The translations under genes and the position numbers were made by a program. This document shows positions 34,651-40,886 of a stretch of 62,866 nt of DNA, piece after piece. This DNA is from Myxococcales bacterium. Lineage in GTDB: Bacteria > Myxococcota_A > Bradymonadia > Bradymonadales > Bradymonadaceae. The notes beneath the pieces are model-generated. The model made no database searches. It was not told where the DNA came from and saw only the letters and a program-made list of their open reading frames with translations. The DNA is taken from NCBI GenBank assembly GCA_007120035.1, contig SKON01000016.1, forward strand, positions 1-62,866. The letters run 5' to 3'. The number at the start of each line of letters is the position of its first letter. Within the stretch, counting starts at the first letter, position 1.

Positions 34651-36030
34651 ATGGTAGGTGTGATGAGTGTTCGTAGAGGGTTGTATTCCGTGTTGATCGC
34701 GGTCGCCGCGGTGGTGTTGGCTCTGATTGTGGGGATGGGAGCGGCCTTCGCCGAGGAGCCCACGGAGCCCCGGGAGGATGAGCAGTTCGACCAGCGGGGC
34801 ATCGAGATCGATGTGCGGGTAGGAGCTCGGCGGACGCTGATCCCCCTGGCGGTGCCAGACACGCTCTTGGGGAGCGACGACGTGGAGGAGGCCGCCGAGG
34901 AGATCGAGGAGATCTTGCGGCGAAATCTGGATCTCTCCGGATACTTCCGGGTATTGCCCACGGATAGCTTCTTCTTCGACACCGACGCCGAGGGGATGTC
35001 GGCGACGGGGATCGACTTCATGAACTGGCTGAACGTCGGGGCTCAGGGGCTGATCAAGAGCTCCGTGAGCCGCCGAGGGGATGAGTACCACCTGGATCTA
35101 CGGCTCTACGCCGTGGAGCAGGGCCGACAGGTGCAGCTGAACTGGGAGGCCGAGCCTGTGGCCCGAGCCGGGATTCGGGCGGAGGTCAACGAGTTCATCA
35201 ACGCCGTGATGGAGTACTACACCGGGGAGGCGGGGATCTTCGGGAGCCTGATCGCCTTTTCCCGGCGCAGCGAAGGGGGAGCGAAGCATATCTACACCAT
35301 GGAGATCGACGGCTCCGGGATGCGGAGGATCTCCAACTTCAACGGGATCAACTTGATCCCTCGGTTCGGGCCGCCGGGCCAGATTTACTTCACCAGCTTT
35401 CGAGACGGGAACCCGGATCTCTTCGTGTTCCGCAATGGTTCGGTGGAGAAGCTCTCCGGCCAGCCCGGACAGAACTCGGGGGCCGCCTACTGCGGGGGCC
35501 AGCTCGCCGTGACTCTGGCTCGGGGGACGGAGAACACCGATATCTACTTGATCGATCCCCAGTCCGGGGCGATTCAGCGGCGGTTGACGGAGAATCGGCA
35601 CATCGACGTGAGCCCCACGTGGAGCCCGGATTGTCGGCGGATCGCCTTTGTGTCGGGGCGGTCCAGCGGAGCTCATATCTTCGTGATGAACGCCGACGGG
35701 ACGGATCAGCGACGGCTGACGTTCCATGGGAGTTATAACACCACCCCGAATTGGTCGCCCCGGGGAGACCGGATCGTGTTCGCCGGCCGTGACGAGTACA
35801 ACGCCTACGACGTGTTCACCGTGGACCTGGACGGCAATATCGAGCGGCTGACCCAGGATCAGGGCAATAACTTTGAGCCCAGCTACAGCCCTGATGGGCG
35901 GTACATCCTCTTCTCCAGCGATCGGGGCGGATCGGGCAAGCAGCTCTTCATAATGACCCGTGACGGGCAGGTGCAGCGCCCGCTGACACGCGGCGGAGGG
36001 AGCTACGAGGAGCCGGTCTGGGAGCGATGA
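34651..36030 (+). CDS. tolB: Tol-Pal system protein TolB
   Basis: 459 residues with a signal peptide (cleaved near AFA|EE). The N-terminal TolB domain (about 55-180, with EIEEILRRNLDLSGYFRVL) is followed by a beta-propeller of WD-like repeats (PTWSPDCRRIAFVSGRSSGAHIFVMN, PNWSPRGDRIVFAGRDE, PSYSPDGRYILFSSDRGG). TolB is periplasmic and binds Pal, TolA and Lpp. Pal and the usual ybgF/cpoB genes are not in this cluster. AGGAGG lies seven bases before the ATG. It overlaps the downstream gene by four bases. Confidence 0.93.
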   Translation: MVGVMSVRRGLYSVLIAVAAVVLALIVGMGAAFAEEPTEPREDEQFDQRGIEIDVRVGARRTLIPLAVPDTLLGSDDVEEAAEEIEEILRRNLDLSGYFRVLPTDSFFFDTDAEGMSATGIDFMNWLNVGAQGLIKSSVSRRGDEYHLDLRLYAVEQGRQVQLNWEAEPVARAGIRAEVNEFINAVMEYYTGEAGIFGSLIAFSRRSEGGAKHIYTMEIDGSGMRRISNFNGINLIPRFGPPGQIYFTSFRDGNPDLFVFRNGSVEKLSGQPGQNSGAAYCGGQLAVTLARGTENTDIYLIDPQSGAIQRRLTENRHIDVSPTWSPDCRRIAFVSGRSSGAHIFVMNADGTDQRRLTFHGSYNTTPNWSPRGDRIVFAGRDEYNAYDVFTVDLDGNIERLTQDQGNNFEPSYSPDGRYILFSSDRGGSGKQLFIMTRDGQVQRPLTRGGGSYEEPVWER

Positions 36031-36923
36031 GTACAGCAGAAGCGACGGCGATGATGGGGGAGCTGGAGAACTCTCTGGGAGTTCCGACCTTCGCCTACGT
36101 GGCTCATTGGGGCGGGGAGTACGCCGTGGACGCCGACGAAGAGGCCGGGCGGCTTTTGACGACGGCGATCGTCGACCGTGCTCGGGGGTCAGATATCGAA
36201 GAGGTGGCCCTGATCTTGTGCGGGCGCGGTGGCGAGGCGGTGTTCGCCGACATGGTGCTGCGGACTCTGGAGCACTTGGAGGTGGGGCTGAAGGTAGTGG
36301 TCGCCGATCGAGTGGACGGGGCGATCGCGACGGTGGCCCTGGGGGCCGACGAGATCACTATGCATCCCCGAGCGGGGGTGGGGGCCGTGGACGGGGGGCT
36401 GTTGGTGGTGCCCGGGCGGCCGCTCGACGCTGGCTTGTGGAGGTATCGAGAGCGCTTCGCAGGGATCGCCTCAGGAGACACCGACGCCGGGGACGATGTG
36501 CTCCCTCGTCTGGCACACGATGAGTTTCACCGGGCCGAGCAGTCGGGCGTGGCCCACAGGTGGCTCGACGACGGGGTGGCGATGGCCTTCACCGCCGCCC
36601 GGTTGGGGAAGGCAGGGACTGCGACGGTGCGGCGATTGATGGAGGCGGGGCTCGCCGCACGAGTGGCGCCGGGGCCGCTGGCGGAGCAGCTCGACGAGCT
36701 CTTGGCCTGGGCGAGAGAGGGCCTGCATCTGTATCGGTCGCCAGGGGAGCGGTTTCGGGTCTCCGACGAGTGGGGGGAAGAGGTGGAGTTCGAGCCGGCC
36801 ACAGCGGTGAACGTAGGCGCGATCTTGACCGTGGACTCCGCCTGGGTTCGGGAGGTCGATACGGGGAGCCCAGATCCGTACGCTCCGAGGCTGCGGGGTC
36901 ATTGGCGTCGAGCCCGGGCATGA
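36027..36923 (+). CDS. ClpP/SDH-fold protein, probably catalytically inactive
   Basis: 298 residues. The N-terminal half resembles serine dehydrogenase proteinases (Clp/crotonase fold): a LILCGRGGEAVFADMVLR element near 62-79, then VALGADEITMHPRAGVGAVD. In active members the motif before ALxADEI is SGGT; here the nucleophile position is Gly98 (DRVDGAIAT), with no serine. There is no signal peptide. Coupling to tolB by ATGA overlap suggests a link with the Tol system, but the role is unknown. The fold assignment is inference from the ADEI...GAVD pattern. Confidence 0.7.
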   Translation: MSTAEATAMMGELENSLGVPTFAYVAHWGGEYAVDADEEAGRLLTTAIVDRARGSDIEEVALILCGRGGEAVFADMVLRTLEHLEVGLKVVVADRVDGAIATVALGADEITMHPRAGVGAVDGGLLVVPGRPLDAGLWRYRERFAGIASGDTDAGDDVLPRLAHDEFHRAEQSGVAHRWLDDGVAMAFTAARLGKAGTATVRRLMEAGLAARVAPGPLAEQLDELLAWAREGLHLYRSPGERFRVSDEWGEEVEFEPATAVNVGAILTVDSAWVREVDTGSPDPYAPRLRGHWRRARA

Positions 36924-36938
36924 GGGCGTGAAATAGCC

Positions 36939-36967
36939 TTGCAAAACCGGCGGACATCGCTTATTCT
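36939..36967 (+). promoter_or_regulatory. Sigma70-like promoter upstream of the tRNA-Leu region
   Basis: TTGCAA (36939-36944), a 17-base spacer and TATTCT (36962-36967). It faces a 160-base untranslated stretch before tRNA-Leu that contains hairpins at 36998-37017 and near 37070. It could drive a tRNA precursor or a separate small RNA. Confidence 0.5.
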
Positions 36968-37086
36968 CGAATCATCTGATGCAGCCTGCCTCGCAATGTG
37001 GTGATTGGCCTCACCACTTCCCCTGAAAATTCGAAAAATTGACGCACCGCGTCGAGGATGCAACGCACCGAGCGGTGAGTTTCGTC

Positions 37087-37115
37087 TTGAAAGGTCCAGG
37101 GGCCTGAGGTAGTTC
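37087..37115 (+). promoter_or_regulatory. Second possible promoter of tRNA-Leu
   Basis: TTGAAA, a 17-base spacer and TAGTTC end 12 bases before the mature tRNA 5' end. The -10 is weak. Confidence 0.4.
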
Positions 37116-37127
37116 TGTGGGCCGATC

Positions 37128-37211
37128 GCCGGAGTGGCGGAATTGGTAGACGCGCCGGATTCAAAATCCGGTGGTGGTGACACCGTGCGGGTTCGAGCCC
37201 CGCCTCCGGTA
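37128..37211 (+). tRNA. tRNA-Leu (anticodon CAA)
   Basis: 84 bases folding as a class II tRNA: 7-bp acceptor stem closed by G1-U72, D-arm GCGGAATTGGTAGACGC, anticodon stem CCGGA/TCCGG with loop TTCAAAA (anticodon CAA), a long variable arm and T-arm GCGGG TTCGAGC CCCGC. The discriminator is A at 37211 and the CCA end is not encoded, so it must be added by CCA-adding enzyme. It reads UUG codons. Confidence 0.95.
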
Positions 37212-37232
37212 TTCTCACAGAGGTCAGAAGAC

Positions 37233-37276
37233 AGAGGTCAGAGGTCGGCAGACGACCTCTGACCTCTTTCGTTTTT
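37233..37276 (+). terminator. Strong rho-independent terminator after tRNA-Leu
   Basis: A perfect 15-bp stem (37233-37247 with 37253-37267) with a 5-base loop is followed by TTCGTTTTT. The arm repeats GAGGTC twice, and similar GAGGTCAGA units lie just upstream (37220-37245). It may also end the convergent lipoprotein gene. Confidence 0.85.
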
Positions 37277-37283
37277 CCTGTGG

Positions 37284-37934
37284 TTACTCGACTCGTTCGA
37301 CGAAGGTGGTCTCGCTGATGGTGCGGTGCCCTACGTCGGAGATGAGGTTGTTGTTGATCAGGCTGGCGCAGGCGCTTCCCGGGCGCTCCAGGGCGAGGCC
37401 GGCGGTCTGGTGCTCTTCGATGCCGTCTTCGGTGATACAACCGGAGATGAGTCCGACTCCAGAGTATTCGCAGCCATCTCGTTCGCCTTCGGAGGCCGAG
37501 AAGAGGGTGAAGCAATTCCCTTCCCCGGAGATGTAGCTTGCGACCCCTTCGCTTCCACCGGAGCAGTTGGAGTAGTTCTCGGAGGAGGTGGAATAGCGAA
37601 ACTCCTCGCCGGTCTCCTCGACGGTCCAGATGTTGCGGCACATGGTGAGGCCGATGTTGTCGGGGTTGTCGTCGAACTCCACGGTACGGTGGGCCCTGTC
37701 GTAGACGCCTGCGATGGAGGGGGGATCATCGCCCTCATAGATCACGGCGCCGACCTCGATGAGGCGGTCGATGTCTTCATCGGAGATCATGGTGAAGGTT
37801 TCCTCAGGACGATCATAGCGGCTGTCCGTGGGGTCCTTGTCTTCCTCTCCGCAGGCCGTGGCGAAAAAGGAACTCCCCAAGAGAGCGAATACGGCCAGTA
37901 GGGTCCAGGGTCGGGTGGTGAATGACAGTATCAT
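37284..37934 (-). CDS. Predicted lipoprotein of unknown function
   Basis: 216 residues. The signal peptide ends in FATAC with lipidated Cys28 and Gly at +2. The mature part is acidic and contains six further Cys (CRNIW, NCSGG, NCFTL, GCEYSG, GCITE, ACASL), likely three disulphides, so it should be an extracytoplasmic globular protein. No family is recognised. GGAGG precedes the ATG. It is convergent with the tRNA and divergent from the aldehyde dehydrogenase. Confidence 0.8.
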   Translation of the reverse strand: MILSFTTRPWTLLAVFALLGSSFFATACGEEDKDPTDSRYDRPEETFTMISDEDIDRLIEVGAVIYEGDDPPSIAGVYDRAHRTVEFDDNPDNIGLTMCRNIWTVEETGEEFRYSTSSENYSNCSGGSEGVASYISGEGNCFTLFSASEGERDGCEYSGVGLISGCITEDGIEEHQTAGLALERPGSACASLINNNLISDVGHRTISETTFVERVE

Positions 37935-38048
37935 AATCCTCCAGGTTGCGGGGAAGGTCGGGGCTCCCCTTTGGTATTGAACTGCGGGGAACCTAGCAAC
38001 GCGGTCAGGTCACTTCAAGTGGTTCGTGGAGGCATGGGGGGCAAAGCA

Positions 38049-38077
38049 TTGCCCAAGTTGTCGAGATCGAATAAGAA
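38049..38077 (+). promoter_or_regulatory. Possible promoter of the aldehyde dehydrogenase gene
   Basis: TTGCCC, a 17-base spacer and TAAGAA end 33 bases before the chosen ATG. If real, it rules out the upstream start at 38026. Confidence 0.35.
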
Positions 38078-38109
38078 GGGGCTACCAAAGATCAACGAGC
38101 GAGGCCGCG

Positions 38110-39675
38110 ATGAGCAGTCAACCCCAGGTGGAAGAGTACTTGCCGGGAAGGGTGAGCCCGGCGACCGGTGAAGTGCTGCCGGAGGTGGAGTGGACCGAGG
38201 TAGAGGCGATCTCGGGGATCGTCAAGGCGGCGCGGGAGGCCCAGAAGGGCTGGGCGGCGCGGTCGATGAGGGATCGGGCATCGGCGTTGCAGGACCTGGC
38301 GAGGGTGGTGCTGGAGCGGGCCGATGAGATCGCTGAGATCCTGTCATCGGAGACGGGGAAGTCCGTCGACGAGGTGTTGTTGAATGAGGTGGCGGGGATC
38401 GGTGACTACACGGCGCTGGCGATCAAAGAGGGGAAGGTGGCGCTCTCACCGGTTCGGGCCGGGATGTCTCGGGTGGCCTATCCGGGGAAGAGCGCGGTGA
38501 TCGAGGCCGTACCGCGAGGAGTGGTAGGGATCATCGCGCCCTGGAACTACCCGCTGTCGATCTTCTACAAGCCCCTTTTTCCGGCGCTCTTGTCGGGGAA
38601 CGCGGTGGTGCTGAAGCCATCGGAGTACACCCCTCGGACCGGGGCGTGGTTGGCTGCGCGCTGTGAGGAGGTGCTCGGCGAGGGGTTGGTGCAGGTCGTG
38701 CAGGGGGCCGGGGAGCAAGGGGCGGCGCTTCTGGAGTCCGGGATCGACGCGGTGACCTTCACGGGATCTGTGGCGACGGGTCGGAAGGTGTCGGCTCGGG
38801 CCGGGGAGCTCTTGATCCCCGCGTCGGTGGAACTGGGCGGGAAGGACGCGGCGATTGTCCTGGCCGATTGTGACATGGAACGGACCACGGTGGGGATCGC
38901 ACAATGGGCGCTCCATAACTGCGGGCATAACTGCGCGGCCATCGAGCGGGTCTATGTGGAGGAGGCCATTGCTGATGAGTTCGCCGAGCGCCTGGGGGCG
39001 CTCTTCTCAAAGGTGCGGGTGGCCCCCATGGAGGGCCCCACGGAGATCGGGCCCGTGCAGAATCAGGTCCAGCTGGAGATCATCGAAGATCATATCAGCA
39101 ACGCCTTGGAGAAGGGGGCGAAGTTGCTGGCCGGTGGAGAGCGGACCGGTCGGGGATTGGGGTTTGAGGCGACCTGTTTGGACCACTGCACGGAAGAGAT
39201 GAAGGTGGTCACCGAGGAGACCTTCGGTCCTGTGGTGGCCATCGTCAGGGTGGCCTCGGCCGAGGAGGCCGTGGAGCAGGCGAACCGATCACGATACGGT
39301 CTCAACGGGTCGATCTGGACGACCAACGTGAGCCGCGGGGAGGCCCTGGCCAGGCAGCTCGACGTGGGCATCGCCGTGGTGAACAACCACGCCATTGCCG
39401 GGATGATGGCGAACTTGCCGTGGACCGGAACGGGGGAGACCGGGACGGGGATCGCCGCCAGCCGGTACAGCTATCCGACCTTCGTGCGTCGACGGACGGT
39501 GTTCGTGGACCGAAACAAGGCGCCCGATCCGTGGTGGTTCCCGTTCAACGAGGACTCTCGAGAGCTGGCCGACACTTTGATCGCGTTCTCCCTGGGGTCG
39601 TTCACGTCGGTGTTGAAGCTCGCCGGGGTGGCGCGCCGGCGGGTGAAGGCGATTCAGGCGTGGGCTAAGGAGTAG
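38110..39675 (+). CDS. NAD(P)-dependent aldehyde dehydrogenase
   Basis: 521 residues, the usual ALDH length plus a hydrophobic tail. It oxidises an aldehyde to the acid. PRGVVGIIAPWNYPLS (NAD-binding), TFTGSVATGRKV and ELGGKD with the general-base Glu are present. The nucleophilic Cys lies in HNCGHNCAAIERVYV, and TEETFGPVVAIVRV is near the C-terminus. The tail after about 480 (LADTLIAFSLGSFTSVLKLAG) could be a membrane-association helix as in fatty aldehyde dehydrogenases. The substrate is unknown. The start at 38110 has GAGG five bases ahead; an in-frame start at 38026 would add 28 residues unlike the family. Confidence 0.9.
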   Translation: MSSQPQVEEYLPGRVSPATGEVLPEVEWTEVEAISGIVKAAREAQKGWAARSMRDRASALQDLARVVLERADEIAEILSSETGKSVDEVLLNEVAGIGDYTALAIKEGKVALSPVRAGMSRVAYPGKSAVIEAVPRGVVGIIAPWNYPLSIFYKPLFPALLSGNAVVLKPSEYTPRTGAWLAARCEEVLGEGLVQVVQGAGEQGAALLESGIDAVTFTGSVATGRKVSARAGELLIPASVELGGKDAAIVLADCDMERTTVGIAQWALHNCGHNCAAIERVYVEEAIADEFAERLGALFSKVRVAPMEGPTEIGPVQNQVQLEIIEDHISNALEKGAKLLAGGERTGRGLGFEATCLDHCTEEMKVVTEETFGPVVAIVRVASAEEAVEQANRSRYGLNGSIWTTNVSRGEALARQLDVGIAVVNNHAIAGMMANLPWTGTGETGTGIAASRYSYPTFVRRRTVFVDRNKAPDPWWFPFNEDSRELADTLIAFSLGSFTSVLKLAGVARRRVKAIQAWAKE

Positions 39676-39683
39676 GGGAGAGC

Positions 39684-39712
39684 TTGTCTGTGGCGAGCGG
39701 TGGTGTTAGAAC
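39684..39712 (+). promoter_or_regulatory. Promoter of the small exported protein gene
   Basis: TTGTCT (39684-39689), a 17-base spacer and TAGAAC (39707-39712) lie 54 bases before the ATG at 39766, in the gap after the aldehyde dehydrogenase. Confidence 0.5.
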
Positions 39713-39765
39713 TACAGGCCTTGTGAGGTTGTAGAACAGCGCTTTTGAGAGCTCAGGAGTAAGGC

Positions 39766-40290
39766 ATGTCGGCTTTTCGCGTTTCCATCTTTGCGCTCGT
39801 GGTGTTGGTGCTCTTGCCGATCGCGACGACGGCGGTGGCCCAGGACTTCAGTTTTCGTCCCTGGAGTGACGTGACCAACGTCTGTCCTTCCTGTGAGCAG
39901 CCTCCAGGGGACGTGATCACTCTGCGCAATGGTAACACCGTTCAGGGGACCATCCGGGCGATCAACCCGGTGTTCTACACGGTGGAGCGGTTCGGGGAGA
40001 TCCGGACGGTCCCCACGGGGGATGTGCGGGACGTGGAGTGGAAGCGGGGAAGTCAGCCCAGCGGCCTCGACGATCTGGACCAGATCGTACTCCTCAACGG
40101 TCATGTGTTGACGGGGCGGATCATCGTGGACAACGACCGGCCGCCGTACTTCAAGATCGAGTCGTCGTACCTGGACTACACGTACACGGTGTTCAAGTCG
40201 CAGGCCCAGATGGTGTTCCGGGATGGTCGGGAGTACGACTTCCGGGCGGCGATGAACGAGGTCGAGGACGTTCGAGAGTCCGACGACTGA
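39766..40290 (+). CDS. Small exported protein with two beta-rich repeats
   Basis: 174 residues. A signal peptide (cleaved near VAQ|D, about residue 26) leads to a CPSC pair and then two similar units, each starting with a V-x-L-x-N-G-x-x-x-x-G-x-I pattern (ITLRNGNTVQGTI near 50 and IVLLNGHVLTGRI near 106). The pattern resembles Sm-like small beta barrels. Function is unknown. It is convergent with the miaE-like gene, 15 bases away. CAGGAG precedes the ATG. Confidence 0.78.
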   Translation: MSAFRVSIFALVVLVLLPIATTAVAQDFSFRPWSDVTNVCPSCEQPPGDVITLRNGNTVQGTIRAINPVFYTVERFGEIRTVPTGDVRDVEWKRGSQPSGLDDLDQIVLLNGHVLTGRIIVDNDRPPYFKIESSYLDYTYTVFKSQAQMVFRDGREYDFRAAMNEVEDVRESDD

Positions 40291-40305
40291 GCTGGTAGTA
40301 TCGGC

Positions 40306-40884
40306 CTAGTAGGAATGAAGGCGGGGTAGCCCCTCACCGGCGCGGAGCGCTTTCAGCTCGGCGGTGGCGAGTTCGTCGAGGCGCGCCTGGACCTCGTCCT
40401 CGGGGAAGTGTCGTCTGGCGAGGTTGGTGTAGAGGGTGTAGTGGCGGGCCTCGGACTCGAAGAGCTCCTCGTAGAAGGTGGCGAGTTCGAGGTCGGCGAC
40501 GTTTTCGGCGAGGACGGAGAATCGCTCACAGCTTCGGGCTTCGATGAGGGCAGCGACGAGGAGGCGGTCGAGAAATCGCTGCGGCTCGTCGCGGCGGATC
40601 TCCTGGACCAGGAGCTTCGCGTAGGGGGCGGGCTCCTGTCGAAGGAGCTCGACGCCGCGGGCCTCGAGAAGGTCGAGCATCCGGGTGAAGTGCTCCATCT
40701 CTTCCTGGACCACGTCTGCGAGGTGGCGGGGGACGCCGTCGCGACCGGTGTACTGGAAGAGCATATTCAGAGCCGTAGAGGCCGCCCGCTTTTCGAGGTG
40801 TGCGTGGTCGATGAGGATCAGGTCGAGGTGGTCGGCGATGTCGGCGAACCACTCCGGCCGGGTGGGCTCTGCGAGGTGAAGCAT
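40306..40884 (-). CDS. miaE: tRNA-(ms2io6A)-hydroxylase, MiaE family
   Basis: 192 residues with ferritin-like helices holding a di-iron site: LIDHAHLEKRAAS (Glu and His ligands), EEMEHF (ExxH), EARSCERF and ESEARHY (second ExxH). This order is that of MiaE-type enzymes, which hydroxylate the isopentenyl group of ms2i6A37 in tRNA. The ATG lies only two bases after the sppA stop codon, suggesting translational coupling. Its function depends on MiaA/MiaB encoded elsewhere. Confidence 0.88.
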   Translation of the reverse strand: MLHLAEPTRPEWFADIADHLDLILIDHAHLEKRAASTALNMLFQYTGRDGVPRHLADVVQEEMEHFTRMLDLLEARGVELLRQEPAPYAKLLVQEIRRDEPQRFLDRLLVAALIEARSCERFSVLAENVADLELATFYEELFESEARHYTLYTNLARRHFPEDEVQARLDELATAELKALRAGEGLPRLHSY

Positions 40885-40886
40885 GG

